From: Planctomycetota bacterium
GTDB taxonomy: Bacteria > Planctomycetota > GCA-002687715 > DRQF01
Length of the DNA stretch: 64,000 nt
Assembly (NCBI GenBank): GCA_020639295.1
Contig: JACKGY010000009.1
Location: 182,263 to 246,262, forward strand
Reading direction: 5' to 3'
A program made the position numbers and the translations under genes. Shown here in pieces: positions 9,181 through 17,513 of the stretch (positions are counted from its first letter, which is position 1; each line of letters opens with the position of its first letter). A model generated the notes under the pieces. That model saw nothing but the letters and a program-made list of their open reading frames with translations, made no database searches and was not told the DNA's origin.

Positions 9181-9523
9181 GGAGCCCCCCGAGGCCGGGG
9201 CGGACGATCCCGCCAGGCCTGGTCTCGATGCTTCAGATGCCGATAAGAGCGATCCCTTTGCGGTGACGATGCGGAGTTGGGCGAGGTCCCTCTTCTTCAG
9301 CTTCCTCGCGCCCTGCAAGTCTCCCGTCGTCGTCGTCGCATGGCCTCACCCGCGAGTGGTGAGGTCGGAATATAGGGCTGCCGGATGGGAGCGTCAATCC
9401 GTTTTTGTCCCCCCCTTCGCGGGGGTTGGAACGGTCGTTTTTTTTCGGTCTGGATCCGCCAGCAAGACAGGCTCTTGCGAGGCTTTCAGGAGGCCCGAAA
9501 AAAGTATGGCACGGCGATTGAGA
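9181..9523. other. Gene-free stretch upstream of dnaA
   Basis: About 340 bases separate dnaA from the end of the cysteine desulfurase gene; both are on the minus strand. The stretch contains the dnaA promoter (9369-9397), a C-run/G-run hairpin near 9408-9423, and T-rich tracts near 9400 and 9437-9445. These tracts are among the most AT-rich spots nearby. I see no convincing full DnaA box. Confidence 0.5.
9369..9397 (-). promoter_or_regulatory. Candidate dnaA promoter
   Basis: On the minus strand TTGACG (9392-9397) and TATATT (9369-9374) are separated by exactly 17 bases, giving five of six matches in both hexamers of the housekeeping-sigma consensus. It points at dnaA, whose start codon is about 190 bases downstream, leaving a long 5' leader. 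Confidence 0.7.
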
Positions 9524-10660
9524 TCAGCGGCCTTCGGCCACGATGCGGGACAGACTGGCGACGAAGGCATCGATCTCGGCGGCATCGTTGGCGGCCGACA
9601 ACGAGACGCGCAGGCTCGACAGGTTGTCGAGCGGGTCGAGACCCATCGCGGCGAGCACGTGCGAGGGTTGCAGCGAACCCGATGAACAGGCGGCGCCGAG
9701 GCTCGTGGCGAAGCCCTCCAGGTCGAGCTTCATCATCAGGGTCTCGCCGCGCTGTTTCGGAAGTCGCAGATTGAGGATCCCGGGCCAGCGCTTCGTTCCG
9801 GCCGCGTTGAGGATGACCGTCGGCAACTGCTGGGCGAGAGCCATCTCGAGACGATCGGCCAGTCGCCGGATGTGCTCCTGTCGTTCGTCCAGTTCGTCGA
9901 GCGCCAGGGTCAGCGCCAGGGCCATGCCCGAAGCGGCGGTGACGTTCTCGGTTCCGGCTCGGAGACCGCGCTCCTGCCCACCGCCCACCAGCAGGGCCTC
10001 GACGCCCAGATCCGGTCGCAGGACCAGGGCGCCGATGCCGGCGGGTCCATGGAACTTGTGCGCCGAGAAGACCAGGGCATCGACGGCCAGCGTGGCGACG
10101 TCCACCGGCATCCGCCCCACCGCCTGGGCGGCATCGCAATGCAGGGGAACGTCCGCTCGCCGGCAGAGCTCGGCCCAGTCGGCCACGGGCTGGACGACAC
10201 CGGTCTCGTTGTTGACCGCCATCAGGCTGGAGAAGGCGACATCCGGCCCCAGCAGGGCGGAAGCCTCCTCCAGGAGCAGGACGCCGCATTCATCGACGGG
10301 CATGAAAACCCGCTCGAAACCCAAGCGCTCCAGCAGGGCCAGCGGCTCGAGAACCGAAGGATGTTCGACCGGCGAGACGAGGATCCGGCGACGCTCTCGA
10401 GCGGCCCTGGCGGCCAGTCCGTAGAGCGCGAGGTTGTTCGCCTCGGTCGCGCCCGAGCAGAAGCGCAAGTCCCTGGCCGCGCATCCGATCCGCGCGGCGA
10501 TGCTCGAACGCGCGTCCTCGAGCCGGCGCCGCCGCGCGCGCCCGAAGGCATGGAGGCTGCTGGGGTTGCCGAACTCCCGGGCCTGCAGGTCGGCCATGTG
10601 GCGCGCGACCCGGGGATCGAGCGCCGTGGAGGCGGCGTTGTCGAGGTAGATGCGTCTCAT
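9524..10660 (-). CDS. Cysteine desulfurase, NifS/IscS family
   Basis: This 378-residue class-V PLP aminotransferase carries 'IYLDNAASTALDPR' at the N-terminus, 'HCDAAQAVGR', the Schiff-base lysine in 'SAHKFHGPAGIG' (about Lys202), and the catalytic cysteine in 'GAACSSGSLQPSH' (about Cys325). It removes sulfur from cysteine as a persulfide for Fe-S clusters, tRNA thiolation or other thiocofactors. I use the ATG at 10660; an upstream extension would run into the divergent mglA gene. No iscU, iscR or mnmA is adjacent, so the acceptor is not shown by context. Confidence 0.93.
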   Translation of the reverse strand: MRRIYLDNAASTALDPRVARHMADLQAREFGNPSSLHAFGRARRRRLEDARSSIAARIGCAARDLRFCSGATEANNLALYGLAARAARERRRILVSPVEHPSVLEPLALLERLGFERVFMPVDECGVLLLEEASALLGPDVAFSSLMAVNNETGVVQPVADWAELCRRADVPLHCDAAQAVGRMPVDVATLAVDALVFSAHKFHGPAGIGALVLRPDLGVEALLVGGGQERGLRAGTENVTAASGMALALTLALDELDERQEHIRRLADRLEMALAQQLPTVILNAAGTKRWPGILNLRLPKQRGETLMMKLDLEGFATSLGAACSSGSLQPSHVLAAMGLDPLDNLSSLRVSLSAANDAAEIDAFVASLSRIVAEGR

Positions 10661-10750
10661 CAAGGACCAAAGACTACAGCTGTGGCGCCCGTTGGCCGAA
10701 AGAACGTAACGGTGGCGCCATTTCCGACTGGACCGTAGCTGCGAACAGCC

Positions 10751-11413
10751 ATGAGCATTGTCAACACCCGCGACAAGACGATCAACACGAAGATCGTGTA
10801 CTACGGTCCAGGTCTGGGCGGCAAGACGACCAGCCTCCAGTTCGTGCACTCCGTGCTCGACGTCGACAGGGTGACCAAGATGGTCTCCTTGAAGACCGAC
10901 GAGGAGCGGACGCTCTTCTTCGACTTCCTCCCGATCGACCTCGGCATGGTGGGTGGCTACAAGGTCAAGATCCAGGGCTTCACGGTGCCCGGCCAGGTCA
11001 AGTACAACCTGACCCGGAAGTACGTCCTCATGGGCGCGGACGCGGTGGTCTTCGTCGCCGACTCGCAGAAGAAGCGGATGGCGGAGAACGTCGAGAGCCT
11101 GAAGAACCTCGGCGAGAACCTGCGCGCGAACGGGCTCGATCCCGAGCAGGTTCCGCTCGTGCTCTGCTACAACAAGCGGGATCTCGCCGACGTCAGCAGC
11201 ATCGAGGATCTCGATCGGACGCTCAAGCTCCGCGGCGAGCCGTCCTTCTCCACGACCGCGGCGGATGGCGGCGGCGTCTTCGAGGCCTTCGTCGAGGCCT
11301 CGCGCAGGATGATCGAGGCGGTCGGACTGAAGTATCAGCTGACCAGCGATGGCGTGGACATCGGTCGCCAGGCCGAGGATGCGCTCATGCGCTACATGCC
11401 CGCCTCGCGCTGA
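10751..11413 (+). CDS. MglA-like small Ras-family GTPase
   Basis: This 220-residue GTPase opens 'MSIVNTRDKTINTKIVYYGP' and has a P-loop 'GPGLGGKTTS' (residues 19-28), a switch-II element 'TVPGQV' (78-83), and the base-specificity motif 'NKRD' (141-144). The first residues and 'YYGPGLGGKTT' are very close to MglA of Myxococcus, which sets the cell polarity axis with its GAP MglB. No mglB (roadblock) gene is next to it, so the partner is unknown. It is divergent from the cysteine desulfurase, and its 3' end overlaps the convergent bshA by 22 bases. Confidence 0.88.
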   Translation: MSIVNTRDKTINTKIVYYGPGLGGKTTSLQFVHSVLDVDRVTKMVSLKTDEERTLFFDFLPIDLGMVGGYKVKIQGFTVPGQVKYNLTRKYVLMGADAVVFVADSQKKRMAENVESLKNLGENLRANGLDPEQVPLVLCYNKRDLADVSSIEDLDRTLKLRGEPSFSTTAADGGGVFEAFVEASRRMIEAVGLKYQLTSDGVDIGRQAEDALMRYMPASR

Positions 11414-12543
11414 GCCTTGGCCCCGCCGTCCAGCACGCGTCGGTAGTAATCCTCGTAGAGCGGCAGGATCCGTTTCAGGCTGAAACGTGCCTCCGCCTGC
11501 CGCCTCGCCTCCTGCGCCATCGCCCGCCGACGCTCGTCGTGTTCCAGCATCTCCGCGGCCGCCGCGGCCAGGGCCTCGACGTCGCCGACCGGGAAGAGCC
11601 GGCCACTTCGACCATCGTCGATCACCTCGGGCAGGCCGCCGGCATCGCTGGCCAGGACCGGCACGCCACAGGCCATCGCCTCGAGCGCCGCGAGTCCGAA
11701 GGACTCGTAGAGAGAAGGCAGGACGAAGAGATCGGCGCAGGTGAGGATCTTCTCGATCGCATCCTGCGAGCCGAGAAAATCGACCCGATCGGCAATGCCG
11801 AGCTGCCGGGCGCGCGCTTCCGCCGCCGGACGATCCGGACCATCGCCCACCATCAGCAAGCGGACCTTGCGTTGGGCGCCGAGGATGGCCATGGCTTCGA
11901 TCAGGTCGAGGACGCGCTTGACCGGACGGAAGTTCGAGATGTGCACGAGCATGCTCTCGCCGTCGTGGCGCATGCCCATCGCCTGCGGGCAGGGCGTCAC
12001 CGCGAAGCGCTGCAGGTCGACGAAGTTCGAAATCACCTCGATCGCGGCCGAGGTGCCGATGATCGTCCGCGTCTCGCGCCGAAGGTACTCCGACACCGCC
12101 GTGATGCCGTCGGCCTCCTCGATCGCGTGCCGCGTCACCCGCCGATAGGCGGGGTCGTTGCCGACGATGGTGATGTCGGTGCCGTGGAGGGTGCCGATGA
12201 CCTTGACGTCGCAGATGCCGCGCAGCATGTCGCGCGCGAGCAGCGCACTCACCAGATGGGGCACGGCGTAGTGGACGTGGATCAGGTCGAGATCATGGAG
12301 CTCGCAGACCTCGGCGAGCTTGGTGGCGAGCGCGAGGGCGTAGGGCGGGTACTTGAAGAGCGGGTATTCCTGGACGCTGACCTGGTGGTAGAAGACCTGG
12401 CGGCTGAAGGAGGTCAGACGAATCGGCGCCTCGTAGGCCAGGAAGTGGATCTCGTGGCCCTCCTCGGCGAGGGCCAGACCCAGCTCGGTGGCGAGCACGC
12501 CACTGCCGCCGTAGGTGGGATAGCAGGCGATGCCGATCTTCAT
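11392..12543 (-). CDS. bshA: N-acetyl-alpha-D-glucosaminyl L-malate synthase (bacillithiol synthesis)
   Basis: This 383-residue GT4 glycosyltransferase opens 'MKIGIACYPTYGGSGVLATE', the BshA hallmark, and continues with 'IHVHYAVPHLVSALLARDML', 'GTLHGTDITIVGNDP' and the GT4 nucleotide-sugar site 'PSLYESFGLAALEAMACGVP'. It joins N-acetylglucosamine from UDP-GlcNAc to L-malate, the first step of bacillithiol. The start at 12543 is certain because the family begins there; its ATG overlaps the bshB1 stop, so the genes are coupled. It is the last gene of the leftward cluster and overlaps mglA tail to tail. Confidence 0.95.
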   Translation of the reverse strand: MKIGIACYPTYGGSGVLATELGLALAEEGHEIHFLAYEAPIRLTSFSRQVFYHQVSVQEYPLFKYPPYALALATKLAEVCELHDLDLIHVHYAVPHLVSALLARDMLRGICDVKVIGTLHGTDITIVGNDPAYRRVTRHAIEEADGITAVSEYLRRETRTIIGTSAAIEVISNFVDLQRFAVTPCPQAMGMRHDGESMLVHISNFRPVKRVLDLIEAMAILGAQRKVRLLMVGDGPDRPAAEARARQLGIADRVDFLGSQDAIEKILTCADLFVLPSLYESFGLAALEAMACGVPVLASDAGGLPEVIDDGRSGRLFPVGDVEALAAAAAEMLEHDERRRAMAQEARRQAEARFSLKRILPLYEDYYRRVLDGGAKAQREAGM

Positions 12544-13277
12544 TCGTCGTCGTTCCTGTACTTGCCGAAGCCGCTGAACAGCGCGAAGGGATCGCGGCTC
12601 GGGATCGGCCCGTCGACGAGGAAGGGCTCGCCGTAGCGCACGCCGATGAAGTGTCCCCAGTAGAGAGCCCGCCCCTCCCACCAGGACCAGAAGTTCTCAC
12701 CGGAGATGAAGGTCGCTCGTTCGTCGCTGTCGGGCCGATGAAACTGCGAGCGGTAGCAGGCGGCGGCTTCCTTCTTGGCGGCGAAATGGTCGCTGATGTC
12801 GACGACGATGCTCGGCTTCAGCGGCGTGTGCGACATGTAGAACAGGAGCCCTTCGGGTCGCCATGGTTTCTGACCGGTGTCCCAGCGCTCGAGACCGGCG
12901 AGAAAACGAACCTGGCGGACCAAGGCACCGCTCGCCGCGTGGTCGGGATGCAGATCCTCCCAGTAGGGTGCCAGGACGATGCGTGGGCGCAGCCGTCGGA
13001 TGCACCGGATCAGCTTGTCCTTTGACGCGTCATCGGGCGTCATGTGACCGTCCGGAAGATCGAGGATCTCCAGGTCACCGACCCCGAGGCGATCGGCGGC
13101 CGCCCGGGCTTCGCGGCGGCGCGTGGCCGGATCGCCCCGTGTTCCCATCTCCCCTGCGCTGAGATGGCAGATGGCCGTGCGCAAGCCGGCCGCGCGAGCG
13201 AGGAGCAGGGTCCCGCCGCAGTTCAGTTCGACGTCGTCGGGATGGGAGCCGATGGCCAGAACGTCGATGGTGTTCAT
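12540..13277 (-). CDS. bshB1: Bacillithiol biosynthesis deacetylase BshB1
   Basis: This 245-residue PIG-L/LmbE-type zinc deacetylase has the zinc-site motif 'SHPDDVELNCGGTL' near the N-terminus and a second metal motif 'HPDHAASG'. 'GTRGDPATRRREARAAA' is typical of BshB1. It removes the acetyl group from GlcNAc-malate to give GlcN-malate. I start at the ATG at 13277, just after the bshC stop. It overlaps bshA by four bases downstream. Together with bshA and bshC it completes the pathway. Confidence 0.95.
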   Translation of the reverse strand: MNTIDVLAIGSHPDDVELNCGGTLLLARAAGLRTAICHLSAGEMGTRGDPATRRREARAAADRLGVGDLEILDLPDGHMTPDDASKDKLIRCIRRLRPRIVLAPYWEDLHPDHAASGALVRQVRFLAGLERWDTGQKPWRPEGLLFYMSHTPLKPSIVVDISDHFAAKKEAAACYRSQFHRPDSDERATFISGENFWSWWEGRALYWGHFIGVRYGEPFLVDGPIPSRDPFALFSGFGKYRNDDE

Positions 13278-13278
13278 C

Positions 13279-14790
13279 TCAATCCTCGAGATCGATCTGC
13301 AGATCGTCCAGGGCCTCGTCATCGAGCGCGGTCACGACCCTGGCGAAGAAAGCGCCGTCGAGCGGAAGACCGAAGGCGAAGACGCCGAGGGCGCGATCCT
13401 GGCCACCGTGATCGAACCGCAGTTCGTGGCGCAAGCGATGTCGGGCACGCGCCGCGTCGCGGTCCTGACGCCGGGCTTCCTTGAGCCAGGCCTTGCGGAG
13501 CTGACGCAGGTCGGCGAGTGCCGATCGACGATAACTCACCAGCTCACGACGGAGGAACGGATCGGGATGATTCTCGATCCCCTGGAAGGCCTGGCGGAGG
13601 CCGGTTTCGACGCGGTCGAGTTCGGGAGCCTCGAAGCTGGGGGGCGACAAGTCCCAGCTCCGGGCCGGTCCTTCGAGGCCGAGTCGGTCGGCGAGCGAGC
13701 GCAACTCGTGATCGAGCACCAGCAAGGCAGGCCGCGGTCGGACCAGGGGCCGCGGTAGACCCAGGACGCCGAACAGGGGCATCAACTGGGCCATGTAGGC
13801 ACCCTCGGTCGGCCCGGAGATCTGGGCGACGACGGGAAAGAGCGCCTGCTGGGCGAGGGGGCGGGCCGCGGCCGCGGAACTCAATCGTTCCGGTTCTGCC
13901 ACCAGGATCCGATCGAGGTCCTCGGCCTCGAGGCGGAGGCTTCCGGCCCGCCAGCCGGGCGGCTCGGCATCCAGTCGCTGGCGACCCTCGGGTCCGGAGA
14001 GGAAATGGAAGCTGGTCTCGGGTCCGGGAAGGGCCAGGGGAGCGGTGAAGCCGGCGATCTCGAGTTCGGTGCTGGCGGCCCGCATGAGATCGATCAGTTC
14101 GAGGCGGTTGGTGAGGAGGTTGCGCCGGAAGGGAACGAGAATCTGCGCGAATCGATGCGGTTCGACCAGGATCAGGCCGCTGCCGGCCGTGAGCCGGGCC
14201 AGGAGCCGAAGCTGCCAGGCGCCGAAGGTCTCGTCCGGACGCGGGAGACAGTCCTCGGCGATCCCCTCTTCTGCGGCCAGGTCGGCCAGACGTCGGCGGT
14301 CGTTCTCGTCGAGGATGGTCTGGTGAAGAGACCGGGTTGGCGATCGGATCTCGAGTTCGAACCAGGACGGTTCCGGCCGATCGGGGCGGCTGCGCCTGAA
14401 GCAGCGGGCGGCCTCGGCGAAGTCGTGGTCTTCCGAAGCCGACCAGAACAGGGCCACGGCGGGAACGCCCTCGGCGCGCAGGGTCCGGGCGAGCCGAACG
14501 GCCGCGGCGGCCTTGGCCAGGGTCAGGAGAGGACCGGCGAAGAGACCGGGTTGCTGACCGGCGATGACGACGACGGCACCCTTCTCGAGTTCGGCGATGG
14601 CAGCACGGCGCGCGGGGTCGTCAGGCAAGTCGGCATCGGCGCTGCGAATGCAGTCGACGACGTCGGCCGTGCAGGGAGCATGAAGGAGCATGCGCGCCCG
14701 GAGCAGGAGTTCGTCGTGCCCGAGGCCGCCACCGAGCAGACGTCGGGCCTGGGGATCGCCCTGGCTCAAAGCCGTCATGAGCCCGGTCAT
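13279..14790 (-). CDS. bshC: Bacillithiol biosynthesis cysteine-adding enzyme BshC
   Basis: This 503-residue protein has the BshC signature 'VIAGQQPGLFAGPLLTLAKA', the nearby 'VALFWSASEDHDFAEAA', and 'ISGPTEGAYMAQLMPLFGVL'. BshC ligates cysteine to GlcN-malate to finish bacillithiol. The protein is about 35 residues shorter than the Bacillus enzyme but keeps all recognisable blocks. Its start codon overlaps the stop of the upstream methyltransferase gene (ATGA), which suggests translational coupling of the two. Confidence 0.93.
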   Translation of the reverse strand: MTGLMTALSQGDPQARRLLGGGLGHDELLLRARMLLHAPCTADVVDCIRSADADLPDDPARRAAIAELEKGAVVVIAGQQPGLFAGPLLTLAKAAAAVRLARTLRAEGVPAVALFWSASEDHDFAEAARCFRRSRPDRPEPSWFELEIRSPTRSLHQTILDENDRRRLADLAAEEGIAEDCLPRPDETFGAWQLRLLARLTAGSGLILVEPHRFAQILVPFRRNLLTNRLELIDLMRAASTELEIAGFTAPLALPGPETSFHFLSGPEGRQRLDAEPPGWRAGSLRLEAEDLDRILVAEPERLSSAAAARPLAQQALFPVVAQISGPTEGAYMAQLMPLFGVLGLPRPLVRPRPALLVLDHELRSLADRLGLEGPARSWDLSPPSFEAPELDRVETGLRQAFQGIENHPDPFLRRELVSYRRSALADLRQLRKAWLKEARRQDRDAARARHRLRHELRFDHGGQDRALGVFAFGLPLDGAFFARVVTALDDEALDDLQIDLED

Positions 14791-15530
14791 CGAGGTCGAA
14801 GTCCATGAAGGACGCAGCGAGGGCTGTCGATGCGATGCGGTTCACCGGCGAGATCGCCCAGGCGACTCTTTACGTCGAGTCCGGCCCGCAGGCAGAGCGC
14901 CTCGAGCTCTTCGGGCTCATAGAGGCGGACGGACTCGTGGTAGTTGTGCCGGCGACCGTCATCGGCCAGCACCTCGACATCCTTCAGGACCCGGCGCGAA
15001 GCCTCGTCGATCGAGCGGCGCTCGTGGATCCGGAATTGCGCCTGGCGGCGTCGGGATTCGGGCACGAGGTCGCGACGGACCCGGGCGGCATTGAGGAAGT
15101 CGAGCAGGAAGGGCGCGTCGGGTCGCAGGACGCGCGCGATCTCCTGGAGGACCAGGAGGTCCTCGTCGCTGCTCTCGAAGTAGCCGAAGGAGGTGAAGAA
15201 CGAGAAGGCCGCGGCCATCGTGCCGGTCGCGATCGGCAGGCGACGCATGTCGGCGCGGACGAAGAGGGAATGATCGAGTCGGCGTCGACGCGCGAGACCG
15301 AGGAGGTCGCGGGAGAGGTCGATGCCGATCACGGGGAAGCCACGTCGGTTGAGGGCCAGGGCATGGCGACCATGACCACAGCAGAGGTCGAGGACCGGGG
15401 CAGCCGGTTCCGGACCGAGGAGGTCGAGGACGAAGTCGACTTCGGCCAGGGCCTGTTCGTCACTGCGATGGGGGTAGACCTCGCGGTAGACCGCGTCGAA
15501 GGCCCGTTCGTACCAGGCAGGTTCCGACAT
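14787..15530 (-). CDS. Class I SAM-dependent methyltransferase coupled to bshC
   Basis: This 247-residue Rossmann-fold methyltransferase has motif I 'VLDLCCGHGRHAL' (from about residue 46), an acidic motif II region 'VIGIDLSRDLL', 'FVRADMRRLPI', and 'EIARVLRPDAPFLLDF'. The substrate cannot be read from motifs. Context is informative: it overlaps bshC by four bases and pyrF upstream by one base. In Chlorobium a SAM methyltransferase (NmbA) converts bacillithiol to N-methyl-bacillithiol, so an equivalent role is a reasonable hypothesis. A small-molecule methyltransferase unrelated to thiols is the alternative. Confidence 0.85.
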   Translation of the reverse strand: MSEPAWYERAFDAVYREVYPHRSDEQALAEVDFVLDLLGPEPAAPVLDLCCGHGRHALALNRRGFPVIGIDLSRDLLGLARRRRLDHSLFVRADMRRLPIATGTMAAAFSFFTSFGYFESSDEDLLVLQEIARVLRPDAPFLLDFLNAARVRRDLVPESRRRQAQFRIHERRSIDEASRRVLKDVEVLADDGRRHNYHESVRLYEPEELEALCLRAGLDVKSRLGDLAGEPHRIDSPRCVLHGLRPR

Positions 15531-16417
15531 CAGCGTTCGCTCAGGGCGCTGCGCAGGTCGTCCCGGGCCTCGCGGGCCGCCGTGCGGATGCGGTCGCGCC
15601 AGTCGGGCGGCGCTTCGGTACCAGTGGTCCAGGGAAAGGTGATGCCACGCGAGGAGTTGACCAGGGCGCCGGCGCCCTGCTGGTCGAAGCCGGCCGCGGC
15701 ATCCTGCATCCCGGCACCCTGGGCCCCGACTCCCGGGATGAGCAGTTCGACTCCGGCGAGTCGAGTCCGCAGCCGGCCGAGCGCGTCGGGATGCGTGGCG
15801 CCGACCACGGCACCGATCGTGCCGGGGTAGCCTTCGCCCCAGTCCCGGATCAGGTCGGCCATGTGCTCGTGGACGAGCCGGCCATCGATGCGGAGATCCT
15901 GGAGTTCCGTCGAGGAGGGATTGCTGGTCTTGCAGAGGACGTAGACCCCGCCCCCTCTCTCCAGGGCGGTCTCGAGGAAGGGGCGAATGCCATCCGAACC
16001 GAGATAGGGGTTGACCGTGACCGCGTCGAGGAGCGGTCGGCCGCCGACGTCGCGGAATGCGGCTTCGGCATAGGCCTCGGCGGTGCTGCCGATGTCGCCT
16101 CGTTTGAGGTCACCGATCACGAGAAGGCCCCGGTCCTGGGCCGCGAGGCAGATCTCCTCGAAGACCTGGACCCCGACATGGCCGAGCTGTTCGAAGAAGG
16201 CGCTCTGCGGCTTGACCACGGCGGCATGGGGTTCGATGGCCTCGAGGACGGCTTCGGCGAAGGTGAGGTAGGCTCGGGCCTGTTCGTTCAGCGAGGCTCC
16301 GGGCCCCGGCCGGATCTCAGCGGGCAACATGGCGAGCCGTGGATCGATACCGACACAGAGCCGGCTGTTTCGTTCCCGGCAGGCCTGATCGAGACGCCGG
16401 TGGTAGGAAGTCACCAC
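15530..16417 (-). CDS. pyrF: Orotidine 5'-phosphate decarboxylase, type 2
   Basis: This 295-residue protein has the catalytic 'IGDLKRGDIGST' (Lys105 and Asp108 of the Lys-Asp array), the N-terminal 'RLCVGIDPRLAMLP', and the phosphate-binding 'LIPGVGAQGAGM'. The length and sequence fit the long (type 2, mycobacterial-style) family. It performs the last step of UMP synthesis. It overlaps pabA/trpG upstream by seven bases and the methyltransferase downstream by one base, so it is probably transcribed with the bacillithiol genes. Confidence 0.96.
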   Translation of the reverse strand: MVTSYHRRLDQACRERNSRLCVGIDPRLAMLPAEIRPGPGASLNEQARAYLTFAEAVLEAIEPHAAVVKPQSAFFEQLGHVGVQVFEEICLAAQDRGLLVIGDLKRGDIGSTAEAYAEAAFRDVGGRPLLDAVTVNPYLGSDGIRPFLETALERGGGVYVLCKTSNPSSTELQDLRIDGRLVHEHMADLIRDWGEGYPGTIGAVVGATHPDALGRLRTRLAGVELLIPGVGAQGAGMQDAAAGFDQQGAGALVNSSRGITFPWTTGTEAPPDWRDRIRTAAREARDDLRSALSER

Positions 16418-16995
16418 GACAGGAAGTTCTCCATGAGGATCCGCCCCGCCTCGGTGAGGAAGGACTCGGGATGAAACTGGAGACCGGCAACCGGAAGCTC
16501 GTCGTGGGACAAGGCCATGACCAGTCGACGTCCCCGGTCCTCGCAGGTCGCACTCACGCGTAGCCCCGGAGGAAGCGACTCCGGGACCAGGACGAGGGAA
16601 TGATAACGCATGACCTGGACCGGGCGTGGGACGCCGACGAAGATGCCTCGACCGTCATGTTCGACCGAGGAGGCGTGACCGTGGACCGGATGGGGCGCGC
16701 GTTCGAGAGCCAGGCCGAAGTGCCGACCGATCGCCTGGTGACCGAGACAGATGCCCAGGACGGGAATCCGTCCGATGGCCCGATCGAGCAGGTCCATGGT
16801 CTTGCCGGCGACCTCGGGTCGTCCGGGTCCCGGCGAGACGAGGAGGCGGGCCGGTTTGGCTTCCGGGTCGTCGAGACGAGGATCGTCATGGCGCAGGACG
16901 ACGGGAGCGTCGCCCAGGGCGCGAAGCAGCTGGACGATGTTCCAGGTGAAGGAGTCGTAGTTGTCGACGACGAGAGTCCGACCGTTGACCTGCAT
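16411..16995 (-). CDS. Glutamine amidotransferase component of anthranilate or aminodeoxychorismate synthase
   Basis: This 194-residue class-I glutamine amidotransferase opens 'LVVDNYDSFTWNIVQLL' and has the oxyanion loop 'VSPGPGRPE', the nucleophile in 'GICLGHQAIG' (Cys83), and the catalytic 'FHPES' (His175, Glu177). It feeds ammonia to TrpE or PabB; many bacteria use one subunit for both. No trpE or pabB is in view, so TrpG and PabA cannot be separated. It is the first gene of the leftward run pabA-pyrF-methyltransferase-bshCBA. Confidence 0.93.
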   Translation of the reverse strand: MQVNGRTLVVDNYDSFTWNIVQLLRALGDAPVVLRHDDPRLDDPEAKPARLLVSPGPGRPEVAGKTMDLLDRAIGRIPVLGICLGHQAIGRHFGLALERAPHPVHGHASSVEHDGRGIFVGVPRPVQVMRYHSLVLVPESLPPGLRVSATCEDRGRRLVMALSHDELPVAGLQFHPESFLTEAGRILMENFLSW

Positions 16996-17513
16996 GGAGC
17001 GACTGTTCGCGATCTCGGTCCGCGATGCAAGCGCTGCGGCGCTCTTCTGCGGAAGCGGGAAGAAGAAGAGAACTTCTTCTCTAGAAAAGACAGAGTCATC
17101 TTCATGAGGGCCTGTCGGGCCGAGGACGAAGTCGGCGCCGGCGAACGCAAGTCCTTGGCCGGTCGACCAGGAGGACGACTGTCGGATTCTGGAGCCGGTG
17201 TTGGGCCGGAGTCAGGGGTCGGGGATGGCCCGAGAACTTGTCCGGCGCGCGTCCACGGAGGCTGCGCTGCGGACGTTGCGGGGCGTGGACAAGTCCGGCC
17301 GCGCCCACGAACTTGCCCGGGCTTTTGCCCGCGAATCCTGAAAGCACAGGGCCCCAGATCTGGTGGTGGTCGAGCTTGGCACCACACGATCGCGTCGGCT
17401 CCGGAAACCAGGACGTCCTTGTGGACAAGACGTGGACGGAAGGGTGTCCAATCGCCACAGGCGGTCGCAACAGGCTGGCGGGAAAGTACCTGCGAACGGG
17501 CCTGAAGAGACTA
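16996..17513. other. Gene-free stretch with short inverted repeats and DnaA-box-like 9-mers
   Basis: About 520 bases lie between the sigma gene end and pabA; both are on the minus strand. I see a small hairpin GAAGAAG-AGAA-CTTCTTC near 17059-17076. Several copies of CTTGTCC/GGACAAG lie between 17236 and 17430, including TGTGGACAA at 17420-17428, one mismatch from a DnaA box on the minus strand. Open frames here look like noise. The pabA promoter is presumably in this gap but is not evident. Confidence 0.4.
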
